Of a stretch of 44,718 nucleotides of DNA, positions 1-10,011 are shown piece after piece. The notes below the pieces were generated by a model. It made no database searches. It saw only the letters and a list, made by a program, of their open reading frames with translations, and was not told the origin of the DNA. The position numbers and the translations under genes are program-made. The stretch covers positions 1-44,718 of the forward strand of contig JAUSMU010000055.1 of assembly GCA_030645995.1 (NCBI GenBank), given 5' to 3'. The stretch's first letter is position 1; every line of letters begins with the position of its first letter. This DNA is from Gammaproteobacteria bacterium (GTDB taxonomy: Bacteria; Pseudomonadota; Gammaproteobacteria; Pseudomonadales; Pseudohongiellaceae).

Positions 1-1406
1 ACCAGCAGCACCAGTAGAATGCCATGCGAGATGACGTCTCTGATGCCTGCCACTGGCAGCGGGTCGTCGTAGTCGAGCGGGGTGATCATGCGATAGACGA
101 TGCGCAGGTAGTAGAACAGGCCGATGCCGCTGCCGATGACCATGGCGGCGAGCGGGCCCCATTGGGCGGTCTCCACGCCGACGGAGAAAATGTAGAACTT
201 GCCGATGAACCCTACGGTGAGTGGTATGCCCGCGAGCGAGAGCAGCATCGCGGTGAAGATGACTGCCAGCCACGGGTCGCGCCAGAACAGGCCTTGGTAG
301 TGGCCGATGTGGTCGCGCTCGTGGGCGCTGTCGGAGACGACCATCATGACGCCGAACGCGCCGAGGGACATGATCACGTAGGCGGTGAGATAGAAGCTGA
401 CCGCTTCGCCGCCGAGTGAGCCGTCTCCGGTAATGGCGGAGTCAATCGTCATGAGTGCGATCAGCAGGTAGCCCATGTGTGCGATGGATGAATAGGACAA
501 CAGGCGCTTCAGGTTGGCCTGCAGCAGTGCGAGCAGATTGCCACCGAGGATGGAGAGCACGCCGATGACTGTGAGCACGTTGATGATCGCGGGGCTGTCG
601 AGTACACCCGACACGCTCAAGAAGCGCATCATCAACGCCGCCATGGCGACCTTGCCGACGGTGGCGAGAAACGCAGTCGCGGGCAATGGGGCACCTTCGT
701 AGACATCCGGCGTCCACAGGTGGAATGGCACAAGCGAAAGCTTGAACGCGAAGCCAGTAATGATGAGCAACGAGGCGACGACGAAGTACTCTGACCCGGG
801 GCCGTCGGCAATGCCCTGGGTGATGCCAACGCTGATATCGCTGAAATGCAGCGTGCCGGTTTGGGCATAGAGCAGCGCTACGCCGAACAGCACGAAGCCG
901 GAAGAGACAGCAGAGAGCACGAGGTATTTGATGCTCGCCTCCATCGGGTATTGCGCGGTGGCCTCGCGGTGCAGCGGGTAGGCAATCATGCCGTAGAGGC
1001 AAACGCTCAACGTTTCCATCCCGAGGAAGGCTGTGATGAAGTGGGTGCTGCTGACCATCACCAGCGCGCCGAGTGTGGCGATGGCGATGAGCAGATAGAA
1101 TTCGTCCTGATGATCTTCGAGATTGCACAGGTAGGGATAACTGAACAGTGTGACTGCAAGTGCGGCGAGCAATATCAGCGCGGTGCAGAAGATGTTGAAA
1201 TTGTCCACCTGCAGCAGCGGCGTCACTTCCTGCAGTGGGTAGCGGACGACTATCAGCAGGCTCAGCAGTGCCAGCAACAGGCCGCTCGCGGTGAGGATGC
1301 AGCTCACAGCGTGACTGCGTTTCACGGCCACCATCAGCATGGTGATGACAGGGGTCGCGGTGACGATGATCAGCGGCAACAGCAGCATCATTTGATCAAA
1401 GGTCAT
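1..1406 (-). CDS. nuoN: NADH-quinone oxidoreductase subunit N (3' end off the window)
   Basis: The frame opens at the ATG at 1404-1406 and stays open to the left edge, giving 468 codons without a stop, so only the last few residues of a protein usually about 480-490 long are missing. The translation is almost entirely hydrophobic helices and contains the antiporter-like blocks typical of NuoN, including a proton-channel segment reading LVPFHLWTPDVYEGAP and the later KRLLSYSSIAHMGY. NuoN is one of three Mrp-antiporter-like proton-pumping subunits of the membrane arm of complex I. The start codon overlaps the nuoM stop in an ATGA arrangement, which fixes the start and indicates translational coupling at the distal end of the nuo operon. 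Confidence 0.95.
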   Translation of the reverse strand, partial: MTFDQMMLLLPLIIVTATPVITMLMVAVKRSHAVSCILTASGLLLALLSLLIVVRYPLQEVTPLLQVDNFNIFCTALILLAALAVTLFSYPYLCNLEDHQDEFYLLIAIATLGALVMVSSTHFITAFLGMETLSVCLYGMIAYPLHREATAQYPMEASIKYLVLSAVSSGFVLFGVALLYAQTGTLHFSDISVGITQGIADGPGSEYFVVASLLIITGFAFKLSLVPFHLWTPDVYEGAPLPATAFLATVGKVAMAALMMRFLSVSGVLDSPAIINVLTVIGVLSILGGNLLALLQANLKRLLSYSSIAHMGYLLIALMTIDSAITGDGSLGGEAVSFYLTAYVIMSLGAFGVMMVVSDSAHERDHIGHYQGLFWRDPWLAVIFTAMLLSLAGIPLTVGFIGKFYIFSVGVETAQWGPLAAMVIGSGIGLFYYLRIVYRMITPLDYDDPLPVAGIRDVISHGILLVLL

Positions 1407-2920
1407 GGCAGCACCTCCCCGAACGACTCAAGCAAGAAGGTCATCGTTGGTTCCGCCATCGCAAGGAACGTCTGGGGATACATGCCCATCCACACCAGGC
1501 CGATTGCCATGGCGCCATAGCACAGGAGTTCGACACGTGAGAGGTCGGCGGGTTCTTGAAGATCGCGAGCAGGCTCGCTCCCACCGTGAGGAGTATGGTA
1601 AGGGCCGTGGAAGACGCGCTGGATCACCCAGAGGGAATAGACTGACGCGAAGATCAACCCCAGCGCCGCGAAAATGGTGGCGACTTGATTGACCTGGAAC
1701 GCGCCGAGCAGCGAGAGGAATTCGCCGATGAAGTTGCCGAGGCCGGGCATGCCCAGCGACGCAATCGAGAAGAACAGCGCCATCGCCGACATCAGCGGCA
1801 ACTTCGCCCACAGTCCGCCCATGCGGCCCATGTCACGCGTGTGAAAGCGATGCTGCAACCCGCCGGCCAGCATGAACAGCGCGGAGGACGTGAGACCGTG
1901 CGCCAGCATCGTCATCAGCGCGCCCTGCAGGCCATAGATGTTCCAGGCGTAGACACCGAGCAGCACAAAGCCCATATGGCTGACGCTGGTGTAGGCGATC
2001 AGGCGCTTGATGTCGGTCTGCGCGAACGCGAGCTTGGCGCAGTAGAGAATGCCGATCACGGCGATGGTCATGGCCACCGGCGCGAAGTCTGCTGCGGCCT
2101 CGGGGAACAGCGGCACTGCGAATCTTATGAGCCCATAGGCACCGGTCTTGAGCAGCACACCGGCCAGCAGCACGCTGCCCGCAGTGGGTGCCTGACTGTG
2201 GGCATCGGGCAGCCAGGAGTGCAGCGGGAACGCGGGCAGCTTGGTGGCAAAACCGATGAAGAAGCCGAGCATCACCAGCATCTGGAAGCGACCTTCGAGC
2301 ACCACGTTCTGCAGCTCGAAATAATCGAAGCTGAAGCGGCCGAACTGCACGAAGTGGAAGTACGCGAGACAGAGGATGGCCACGAGCAGAATCAATCCCG
2401 ACACCTGCGTGAATATGAAGAACTTCATCGCGGCGTACGCACGATTCTCGTGGCCCCAGATGGCAATGATGAGATACATCGGAATCAGCATCACTTCCCA
2501 GAAGAAGAAGAACAGGAACAGATCGAGCGCGGTGAACACGCCGACCACACCGGCCAGCGTCCACAGCAGGTTGAAGTAGAAGAAACCGGGGCGCTCGGTG
2601 ATCTCGTGCCACGCGGCCCCTGTCGCAATCAGGCCAAGGAAGACGGTGAGCGCCAGCATCAGCAATGAGAGACCATCGACCCCCACCTGCATGAAGATGT
2701 CGAAACGCGCAATCCACGACCACTTTTCGAGAATGAGCCACTGGCCTCCAGGTGAAAGCGGATCGGGAGAATTATCCAGACACAGCATCACCACAAGGAT
2801 CAGACTGAACACCATCGCGATCAGCGCTGTCACGCGCGGCAGGCGCGAATCCAGCGCCTCGCTCGCCCACGCCAGTGCGCCGCCAACAAACAGGATGAGA
2901 ATGAGCCAGATGACAATCAT
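1403..2920 (-). CDS. nuoM: NADH-quinone oxidoreductase subunit M
   Basis: About 505 residues and almost wholly transmembrane. It carries the conserved antiporter-family block AFPLHSWLPDAHSQAPT and the following KRLIAYTSVSHMGFV, diagnostic of NuoM. It forms a proton-translocating channel in the membrane arm of complex I. A GTG at 2926 would add two residues, but the ATG at 2918-2920 overlaps the nuoL stop (ATGA), as at the nuoM/nuoN junction, so I prefer the ATG. Neighbours are nuoL upstream and nuoN downstream with no intergenic space. Confidence 0.96.
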   Translation of the reverse strand: MIVIWLILILFVGGALAWASEALDSRLPRVTALIAMVFSLILVVMLCLDNSPDPLSPGGQWLILEKWSWIARFDIFMQVGVDGLSLLMLALTVFLGLIATGAAWHEITERPGFFYFNLLWTLAGVVGVFTALDLFLFFFFWEVMLIPMYLIIAIWGHENRAYAAMKFFIFTQVSGLILLVAILCLAYFHFVQFGRFSFDYFELQNVVLEGRFQMLVMLGFFIGFATKLPAFPLHSWLPDAHSQAPTAGSVLLAGVLLKTGAYGLIRFAVPLFPEAAADFAPVAMTIAVIGILYCAKLAFAQTDIKRLIAYTSVSHMGFVLLGVYAWNIYGLQGALMTMLAHGLTSSALFMLAGGLQHRFHTRDMGRMGGLWAKLPLMSAMALFFSIASLGMPGLGNFIGEFLSLLGAFQVNQVATIFAALGLIFASVYSLWVIQRVFHGPYHTPHGGSEPARDLQEPADLSRVELLCYGAMAIGLVWMGMYPQTFLAMAEPTMTFLLESFGEVLP

Positions 2921-4818
2921 GCCCACACTCCTATGCCGATCACGAGCACGAGCCCGCCGACGAGACTGATGGCATACCAGCGCAGGTAGCCCGTCTGCGT
3001 GAGCACGAGGGCGCGATTGCTGATGCGCGCGAGCTCTGCCAGTGCCGTGTAGAACTGATCGATCACGTCGCGACGATTGAACTGGGCGAGCGCGAGGAAG
3101 GGTTTGACGAAGACAAAGTTATAGAGTGCGTCCATGCCCCATCCGCTGAACCAGAAGCGGTTCAAGAATCTGCCGAGGGGAGAATTGAGAATCTGCGTAC
3201 GCAGATGTTGCCCGGCCTTCTCATATGGACGACTGCCGTAAAGCAGATAGCTGATCATCACACCGAAGATCGGCACCAGAATCATGACGGTGTGAATGAG
3301 CTGGCTCGGGTGTGTTTCTTCATGTGCCTCCGCGTGAGCAAACACAGCATCCACAGGGACGTGGATGAGCCCGCCAAACAATGACAGGACGCCGAGAATC
3401 AGTAATGGCAACGCCATGGCAATGCCGGTCTCCTCGTGGACCGCGCCGGGGACATGGTGCGCGTCGTGACTGGCGTGTTCCTGATGGTTATCCCTGCCGA
3501 AGAACACCACGAACACCAGCCGGAAACTGTACAGCGCCGTCATGAAGGCACCGAGCACGCCGCCGAGCCACAACAACATGCCGTACTGCGGATGGGCGAG
3601 CGCAGCGAGTAGTATCTCGTCCTTGCTGTAGAAGCCCGAGGTGAACGGCAACGCCGTGAGCGCCGCACTTCCGATCACGAACGACCAGAACGCCACCGGC
3701 AGCTTCCTGCGCATGTCGCCCATACGGAAGATGTCATGTTCGTGATGCAGACTGAGAATCACGGTGCCCGCTGCGAGGAACAGCAGCGCTTTGAAGAATG
3801 CATGAGTCATCAGGTGGAAGATCGCCGCCGACCACGCGCCGACACCCAGAGCGAGGAACATGTAGCCGATCTGGCTGATGGTGGAGTAGGCGAGAATGCG
3901 CTTGATGTCACGCTGGGTGAGCGCGGTGAATCCTGCCATCAGTAATGTCGCCAGACCCACGAACGCCACCAGCAACTGCACCGACGGCGCCAACTCGAAC
4001 AGGATGTGAGTGCGCGCAATCAGATAGACACCAGCAGTCACCATCGTAGCGGCGTGGATCAGTGCGCTGATCGGTGTCGGGCCCGCCATGGCATCGGGCA
4101 ACCACGTCTGCAGCGGCAGTTGTGCGGATTTGCCGACGGCGCCACCAAGCAGTAGCGCTGCAGCCGCCACTGCCATGCCCTGACCTTCCGACCACTGCTG
4201 CGGCGCCAGCGTCAGAATCTCCTGAATATTGAGCGTGCCAAGTTGCTGAAACAGCAGGAACAGACCGATCGCCATCGAGGTATCGCCCACACGGGTCACA
4301 ACAAACGCTTTGCGCGCGGCATAACCATTGGCGGGGTTGTCATACCAGAAGCCGATCAGCAGATAGCTGCACAGCCCCACGCCTTCCCAGCCGAGATAGA
4401 GCAGCACCAGATTGTCGGCGAGCACCAGCACCAGCATGGAGGCAACGAACAGATTCATGTAGGCGAAGAAACGCGCGAAACCCGGATCATCCGCCATGAA
4501 GCCGGTGGAGTAGAGATGAATCAGAAAACCAACACCGCTGATGATGAGCAGCATCACCACGGTCAGCCCGTCGAGGTAGAATGAGAAGCCGGGCGTGAAG
4601 GTGCCGACACTCATCCACGTCCATAGCAGTTGTGTGTGGGACTCAAGACCGCTGCCGAGAAACTCGATGCTGACCAGAGCCGCCAGCAGGAAGGAAAGCC
4701 CAATGCTGCCGACGCCGATCAGCCCCGCGATGCGGCGTGGCAACGAGCCGCGCGTGAGCACCAGCGCGAGGAAACCCGCGAGGGGAAATGCTGGCAACAG
4801 TCCAATCCATTCCAACAT
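2917..4818 (-). CDS. nuoL: NADH-quinone oxidoreductase subunit L
   Basis: A protein of 633 residues with the usual NuoL length and features: the proton-channel block LPLQTWLPDAMAGPTPISALIHA, the KRILAYSTISQIGYM segment, and a C-terminal extension after about residue 480 that corresponds to the lateral helix and last membrane span. It is the distal pump of complex I. Codons GTG-ATG stand in tandem at 4821-4816; the ATG has AGGG seven bases upstream and is preferred. That AGGG is the outer edge of a REP-like palindrome in the 57-bp nuoK-nuoL gap, the largest gap in this part of the operon. Confidence 0.96.
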   Translation of the reverse strand: MLEWIGLLPAFPLAGFLALVLTRGSLPRRIAGLIGVGSIGLSFLLAALVSIEFLGSGLESHTQLLWTWMSVGTFTPGFSFYLDGLTVVMLLIISGVGFLIHLYSTGFMADDPGFARFFAYMNLFVASMLVLVLADNLVLLYLGWEGVGLCSYLLIGFWYDNPANGYAARKAFVVTRVGDTSMAIGLFLLFQQLGTLNIQEILTLAPQQWSEGQGMAVAAAALLLGGAVGKSAQLPLQTWLPDAMAGPTPISALIHAATMVTAGVYLIARTHILFELAPSVQLLVAFVGLATLLMAGFTALTQRDIKRILAYSTISQIGYMFLALGVGAWSAAIFHLMTHAFFKALLFLAAGTVILSLHHEHDIFRMGDMRRKLPVAFWSFVIGSAALTALPFTSGFYSKDEILLAALAHPQYGMLLWLGGVLGAFMTALYSFRLVFVVFFGRDNHQEHASHDAHHVPGAVHEETGIAMALPLLILGVLSLFGGLIHVPVDAVFAHAEAHEETHPSQLIHTVMILVPIFGVMISYLLYGSRPYEKAGQHLRTQILNSPLGRFLNRFWFSGWGMDALYNFVFVKPFLALAQFNRRDVIDQFYTALAELARISNRALVLTQTGYLRWYAISLVGGLVLVIGIGVWA

Positions 4819-4827
4819 CACGTCACC

Positions 4828-4855
4828 CTGTGGGAGCGGGCCCCGCCCGCGAAAA
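4828..4855. repeat. REP-like palindrome between nuoK and nuoL
   Basis: The plus strand reads CTGTGGGAG, then a 6-bp stem GCGGGC / GCCCGC with a CCC loop, then GAAAA. A GTGG-type tetranucleotide beside a short GC-rich hairpin is the layout of Pseudomonas-type REP sequences. A second copy with a different but still self-complementary stem is at 27628-27653. It lies inside the nuo polycistron, just upstream of nuoL. Confidence 0.6.
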
Positions 4856-4875
4856 TAACCGCTCTCATCGCTTCA

Positions 4876-5184
4876 TCATCCCTTCATTTCACTTAGAACA
4901 CTGATATCCACGGTATGGAATCGCCTGTACATTTGAATGATGAGTCCCAGCCCCACCGCCACCTCGGCAGCGGCGAGCGTAAGAATCATCAGGAACATGA
5001 TCTGTCCGTCGGCATGACCCCAGCGTGCAGAGCCCACCACAAACGCGAGACCACACGCATTGAGCATGATCTCCAGCGACATCAGCACGAACACGATGTT
5101 GCGGCGCGTCAGCACGCCGATTAGCCCGCAGACGAAAAGAATCGCCGCGAGGATCAAGCCGTGTTCATAAGGAATCGATGGCAT
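4876..5184 (-). CDS. nuoK: NADH-quinone oxidoreductase subunit K
   Basis: A 102-residue protein with three membrane spans, the normal NuoK size. It shows the conserved buried glutamates in [16 protein letters not shown] and the [16 protein letters not shown] segment that mark NuoK and relay protons in complex I. It sits between nuoJ (23-bp gap) and nuoL on the same strand. The ATG at 5182-5184 gives the canonical N-terminus beginning [12 protein letters not shown]. Confidence 0.96.
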   Translation of the reverse strand: MPSIPYEHGLILAAILFVCGLIGVLTRRNIVFVLMSLEIMLNACGLAFVVGSARWGHADGQIMFLMILTLAAAEVAVGLGLIIQMYRRFHTVDISVLSEMKG

Positions 5185-5207
5185 TTAGGTTTACCTTTAA
5201 ATCATTC

Positions 5208-5690
5208 CTATCTCTTCGCCAGGTGGTAGGCGGCGATCAAACCCGCCAGCAGCAGCATCGAGGCGAGTTCCACCGCGAGCAGCCACGGACCGAATAACAA
5301 CACGCTGAGCTCATGCACACCCACTTCCACCGGCACCACGTCCACCCGCTGCGTGACGAGCACACTCACCAGTTGCACCAACAGCACCAGAATCAACAGC
5401 CCCGGACCGACCCACAACTGCGGACGCAGCCACGCCTTCTCTTCATTTTCCGTCGCCTGCCCCAGGTTGAGCATCATCATCGCGAACAGGAACAACACCA
5501 TGATCGCGCCCGCGTACACAATCGCTTCAAGCATCGCGGCAAAGGGCGCGCCGAGCACGAAGAAGATCACCGCCACGGCGAGCAGGGAAATAATCAAATA
5601 CACCAGTGCATGCACGACGTTTGTACTGATGGTCACCGAGATCGTGGAGATGAGCGCGACGGCACCCGCAAGATAGAAAAGCATCGTCAT
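5208..5690 (-). CDS. nuoJ: NADH-quinone oxidoreductase subunit J
   Basis: A 160-residue, five-span membrane protein. The block [20 protein letters not shown] is the NuoJ signature helix containing the pi-bulge linked to coupling in complex I. Its ATG overlaps the nuoI stop by ATGA at 5687-5690, fixing the start. The acidic linker around residues 80-85 (ATENEEKAW) follows the third span, as in homologues. Confidence 0.95.
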   Translation of the reverse strand: MTMLFYLAGAVALISTISVTISTNVVHALVYLIISLLAVAVIFFVLGAPFAAMLEAIVYAGAIMVLFLFAMMMLNLGQATENEEKAWLRPQLWVGPGLLILVLLVQLVSVLVTQRVDVVPVEVGVHELSVLLFGPWLLAVELASMLLLAGLIAAYHLAKR

Positions 5691-6226
5691 GGCAGCAGGC
5701 TCCTCACGTCGACAGGCGGCGCTTCGTTGCGCGCCTCACCCTTGTCCTTGCCGCCGATCTTCTTCCCGGCAACCCGATAGAAGTTGTAGTCGTGGTATTT
5801 GCCGGTACCGTTGATCAGAAGGTCTTCTTTCTCCCACACCATGTCCTGGCGTACGTATTCGGCCATCTCAAAATCCGGGGTCAGTTGAATCGCGTTGGTG
5901 GGGCAGGCCTCCTCGCAAAAACCGCACATGATGCAGCGCGAGAAGTTGATGCGGAAGAATTCGGGATACCAGCGCCCTTCGTCGTCTTCGGCTTTCTGCA
6001 GCGCGATGCAATCCACCGGGCAGGCCACCGCGCAGAGGTTGCAGGCCACGCAACGCTCCTCGCCATCCGGATCACGGCTGAGAATGATGCGGCCACGCCA
6101 GCGCGCGGCCATCTGCGGCTGCACGTCGGGGTACTCCACGGTGTCGGTCTTGTCGAACGCATGCACGAACACACGCCACAACGTGACGACCTGACTGATG
6201 AGCGTGTCCTTGATGAGTCTCAACAT
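5687..6226 (-). CDS. nuoI: NADH-quinone oxidoreductase subunit I (2x[4Fe-4S])
   Basis: A 179-residue ferredoxin-like subunit of the peripheral arm. Two 8Fe-ferredoxin motifs are visible, [15 protein letters not shown] and [15 protein letters not shown], binding clusters N6a and N6b that pass electrons towards N2 and ubiquinone. A strong Shine-Dalgarno AAGGAGG lies within the last codons of nuoH, seven bases before the ATG, and nuoH ends immediately before this gene begins, so the two are probably translationally coupled. Confidence 0.97.
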   Translation of the reverse strand: MLRLIKDTLISQVVTLWRVFVHAFDKTDTVEYPDVQPQMAARWRGRIILSRDPDGEERCVACNLCAVACPVDCIALQKAEDDEGRWYPEFFRINFSRCIMCGFCEEACPTNAIQLTPDFEMAEYVRQDMVWEKEDLLINGTGKYHDYNFYRVAGKKIGGKDKGEARNEAPPVDVRSLLP

Positions 6227-7192
6227 TTACATGCCTCCTTCCTGCCAGAGCACAAACGCGCCCGTGATCATCAGGTTGAGCAACGACAGCGGCAGCAGGA
6301 ACAGCCAGCCATAGGTCATGAGCTGGTCATAGCGCGGCCGCGGAATTGCGGCGCGCAGCAGAATAAAGAACGCGATGAAGAACGAGGTCTTCAGCACAAA
6401 CCAGACAATCGGTGGCAGGAAGGCCGGGCCCAGCCAGCCGCCGAAGAACAGCACCACCAGCAGCGACGAGATCAGCAGCACGCCCAGATATTCGCCCACG
6501 AAGAACATGCCGAACTTCATGCCCGAATACTCGGTGTGATAACCAGCGACAATCTCCTGCTCGGCCTCGGGAATATCGAAGGGTAGACGGTGACTTTCGG
6601 CGATGCCCGCGATCATGAAGATCAGGAAGCCGATGAATTGCGGAATGATGAACCAGCCATCGGTTTGCGCGATGACGATGTCGCGCAGATTGAAGGAACC
6701 GGTCAGCGCCACGACGCCCAGCAAGGAGATGCCCATGAACACTTCGTAGCTCACCATCTGCGCCGCAGCACGCAAACTGCCGAGCAGCGCATACTTGTTG
6801 TTCGAGGCCAATCCACCGAGCATCACGCTGTAGGCCCCCAGCGATGCCATCGCCAGCACGAACAGCACGCCGACATCCGAGTCGATCACGCCCACGCCGG
6901 GTGCAAACGGAATCACCGTGAAGCTCATCAGGATCACGAACATGATGATGGGCGGTGCGAGAACGAAACTGAACTTGTCCGCGAATGGCGGCACCCAGTC
7001 TTCCTTGGCGAAGATCTTGATCATGTCCGCCACCACCTGCAGCAGACCAAATGGGCCGACACGATTCGGGCCGAGGCGTTCCTGCCACAGACCAAGCAGG
7101 CGGCGTTCCACCCAGATCAGCATCGCGGCGACAATGATGACCGTGAAGAGAATGGCGCCGATGCTCAGAGGTGAACCGACTTCCCAGACCAT
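6227..7192 (-). CDS. nuoH: NADH-quinone oxidoreductase subunit H
   Basis: A 321-residue membrane subunit with eight predicted spans that forms most of the quinone-access chamber of complex I. The conserved loop [20 protein letters not shown] near residues 28-47 and the [20 protein letters not shown] loop near 205-225 are NuoH hallmarks. It lies five bases after nuoG and abuts nuoI. No anomalies are visible. Confidence 0.97.
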   Translation of the reverse strand: MVWEVGSPLSIGAILFTVIIVAAMLIWVERRLLGLWQERLGPNRVGPFGLLQVVADMIKIFAKEDWVPPFADKFSFVLAPPIIMFVILMSFTVIPFAPGVGVIDSDVGVLFVLAMASLGAYSVMLGGLASNNKYALLGSLRAAAQMVSYEVFMGISLLGVVALTGSFNLRDIVIAQTDGWFIIPQFIGFLIFMIAGIAESHRLPFDIPEAEQEIVAGYHTEYSGMKFGMFFVGEYLGVLLISSLLVVLFFGGWLGPAFLPPIVWFVLKTSFFIAFFILLRAAIPRPRYDQLMTYGWLFLLPLSLLNLMITGAFVLWQEGGM

Positions 7193-7197
7193 GATGT

Positions 7198-10011
7198 TCA
7201 GCTCCTCCCTGGCTCAGAGTTGTTAATAAGGGAATCATTGATGATGAGATCACTGAACATCTGGCGGCTGCGAGCCAGCACGTTGTCGTCTTCGTGTACG
7301 GGAGCGACGCTGACGCTGCCAGCGAAAAGGTGACGATTGATCTCGGCACCACAGTAGATGCCGACCGCGCCCGCCGCGATACGCTGACGAATCAGCACCG
7401 GCAACTCCACGACATGATCTCCGTTGCTGACGCGGGCCAGGCCGTGCTGATGCAGCCCGAGCGCAGTCGCCTCGCTTTTACCGATGCACAGGTAGGGGCC
7501 GACGGAGCGTGCGGTAATGGCGGGCGACTTGGCACTCAACTCGTCGCTGCCGAAGATGTGATCGATGAAGTAGACGACGAATGTGCCTTTTTTGCCGGCC
7601 TTGGCAGGATTGACTGCCATTGCACTCTGGGGCGGCAGTGTGCGCTGCAGCAGATGCACGCCCTTGCAGCCTTGCTTCAGCTCACCATTGATCTCGTCTT
7701 GAAACTTGCTGATGGCCTGATTGGAATTCCACCCGGGTGCCCACGCCGCAGAAAGCAGACTGGAATCCTTTTGCAGCGACAATCCTTCCATCGAAAACGC
7801 CATCGGTGATTGCCGATCTGTCGGCTGTTTCGACTCATGCACATTGCTGTTCGCGTGCATGGCCGTGCGGCCGCTGTAGCGATGTAGCTGGCGCGGCGAC
7901 TTCATCAGCGCCTGCATGCCGGTGCGCGGTGGCAGCAGCTTCTCCGCTCCCGCAAACGCCGCGAGTGTCTGCGCGCTGTGAAAGAGAATTGTCTCACTGG
8001 TGGTGAGCAGGGGCGAGAGCGGATCGTGGGGTGTCAGCCACTCGTAGCCAGGGCGCAGCGCCGCATCGGCCGGGAACACCTGATGACTGGATTGCGCGCG
8101 CCCTTCGTAGTTCACGAAAGTAGAGTTCTGCTCCGCGAAGCTCGTGACGGGCAGCAGCAACTGCGCACGCGCATTGAAACTGTTGTGTAGCTGATCGATC
8201 ACCACCCATACCGCACTACCGGAATCAGTACCTGCAATTGCCGCATCAAGCGCGGCGGGTGTAGTGCGCAGTGAGAGATCATTCTCCAGCACGATGGCGG
8301 CGTCAGCGTTGCCACGGGCAAGGCGTTGCAACGCCTCGTCGAGAGTGCCCCCGCCCTCCTCCATCAACAACGCCAGCCCCATGGTGTTGACCTCGGGCAT
8401 GGCAAAACACAGATTGATCGCAGCGGATTGCACACTGTGTTTGCGCAATGCCCTGGCGACATTGGCAGCCGCATGGATCAACGCCTCACTCCCGGCACTG
8501 ATGCCCGAGACAATCGTGGGCTTTGTGGCGCTGATGAGGGCAGCGGCAATACGCCTTGCCTGCTCTGCGGAATCTTCGTCGGTCGCGGCAGTTCCCACGG
8601 AGGCATCAATGGTGTTGGCAATGGCAGACAGCAATGCCACTTGCTGAGCGATGGTGCTGAGGCAGGTCTCCGTCGCGACATCGTCCAATCGGGTACCCTG
8701 TGGACTCAGAATGAACAGCGGGCTCAATTCGTTTTGCGCCAGCTCACGCACCGCTGCATCCTGCCACAGCGGAATGCGCGCATCGGTGGCCAGTTGCGAC
8801 GCACGATTGCGCACAGCCTGGCGCAAAGCCAACGCAAAACGTGGCGACGTATTGGTGATGTCCTCATTCACGACCAGCACGCAGTCGGCCTGCTCCAGTG
8901 TGCGGATGTCCGGGCAATGCAGCCCCTGTTCGCGGTTGATGGCAATGACAGCCTGCATGCAGCGTTGCTGCTCTGCGGAGAAACCCGCGTAGAAATTCTT
9001 CACGCCAACGCGGGCACGCAATGCCAGATTGCTTTCCAGTGACGCCCGTGGCGAACCGATGCCCACCACATCGCCTGCCGTCAGCGCATCGAACTGGCGC
9101 TGAGCCTCTTGTTGCGTGAGCGGCTTGCGTACACCCTTCTCGTCGGCATGCGAGGACACAAGACTCGCTTCAGTGATGCGATTGTCGCTGCTGTTGAAAC
9201 CGTAACCAAAGCGTCCACGGTCGCAGAGGAAGTAACCGTTCAGATCATGATGGTAACGATTGACGATGCGGCGCAGCGTGCCGTAGCGCTCACCCGGTGT
9301 AGTGTTGCACCCGGCTCCGCAACCGGTGCAGATCGAAGGCGCCGTTTGCAGATCCCACTTGCGCGTGTAGTGTTCACTGAAGGTCTTGTCGGTGAACACG
9401 CCAGTCGGGCACACCTCTACCAGATTGCCGCTGAACTCGCTCTCGAGTGTCCCTTCTTCCTGGCGCCCGAAGTAGACGTGATGATGCGCGCCGAGTGCTG
9501 CCAGATCCTTGCCGCCCGCGTAATCGTCGTAGTAGCGCACGCAACGGTAACAGGCGATGCAGCGGTTCATCTCATGATTGATGAAGGGACCAAGATTCTG
9601 GTTGCGATGCGTGACCTTCTTGAAGTCGTAGCGGCGATAGTTGTGACCGGACATCTGTGTCATGTCCTGCAGGTGGCACTCGCCCCCTTCTTCGCACACC
9701 GGACAGTCGTGAGGATGACTGATCATCAGACTCTCGATGACACTGCTGCGCATCTTCACGGCCTGCGCATCGGCAATGGAAATGATCGCGCCGTCACTGG
9801 CAGGCGTCATGCACGACATCACCACCGTGCCGATCTTGTCGTCCGCGTTGCGATATTGTTTCACCGCGCACTGACGACAGGCGCCGACCGAACCCATGCA
9901 CGGATGCCAGCAGAAATAGGGCAGGTCAAGCCCATGCGACAGACACTCCTGCAGCAGATTGTTCTGCGGGTTGACCTCATAGACGATGCCATCAACGGTT
10001 ATCTTTGCCAT
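7198..10011 (-). CDS. nuoG: NADH-quinone oxidoreductase subunit G
   Basis: A 937-residue iron-sulfur subunit, slightly longer than the 908 residues of E. coli NuoG. The N-terminus has a [2Fe-2S] site ([15 protein letters not shown], then MSCMTPA), the His/Cys cluster N5 motif ([14 protein letters not shown]), the N4 site (CIACYRC with EVCPTG) and a further CTGCGAGC motif for the extra N7-type cluster. The remainder is a molybdopterin-oxidoreductase-like fold that is degenerate, as is normal in NuoG. Its ATG overlaps the end of nuoF by 13 bp. It carries electrons from NuoEF towards NuoI. Confidence 0.96.
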   Translation of the reverse strand: MAKITVDGIVYEVNPQNNLLQECLSHGLDLPYFCWHPCMGSVGACRQCAVKQYRNADDKIGTVVMSCMTPASDGAIISIADAQAVKMRSSVIESLMISHPHDCPVCEEGGECHLQDMTQMSGHNYRRYDFKKVTHRNQNLGPFINHEMNRCIACYRCVRYYDDYAGGKDLAALGAHHHVYFGRQEEGTLESEFSGNLVEVCPTGVFTDKTFSEHYTRKWDLQTAPSICTGCGAGCNTTPGERYGTLRRIVNRYHHDLNGYFLCDRGRFGYGFNSSDNRITEASLVSSHADEKGVRKPLTQQEAQRQFDALTAGDVVGIGSPRASLESNLALRARVGVKNFYAGFSAEQQRCMQAVIAINREQGLHCPDIRTLEQADCVLVVNEDITNTSPRFALALRQAVRNRASQLATDARIPLWQDAAVRELAQNELSPLFILSPQGTRLDDVATETCLSTIAQQVALLSAIANTIDASVGTAATDEDSAEQARRIAAALISATKPTIVSGISAGSEALIHAAANVARALRKHSVQSAAINLCFAMPEVNTMGLALLMEEGGGTLDEALQRLARGNADAAIVLENDLSLRTTPAALDAAIAGTDSGSAVWVVIDQLHNSFNARAQLLLPVTSFAEQNSTFVNYEGRAQSSHQVFPADAALRPGYEWLTPHDPLSPLLTTSETILFHSAQTLAAFAGAEKLLPPRTGMQALMKSPRQLHRYSGRTAMHANSNVHESKQPTDRQSPMAFSMEGLSLQKDSSLLSAAWAPGWNSNQAISKFQDEINGELKQGCKGVHLLQRTLPPQSAMAVNPAKAGKKGTFVVYFIDHIFGSDELSAKSPAITARSVGPYLCIGKSEATALGLHQHGLARVSNGDHVVELPVLIRQRIAAGAVGIYCGAEINRHLFAGSVSVAPVHEDDNVLARSRQMFSDLIINDSLINNSEPGRS

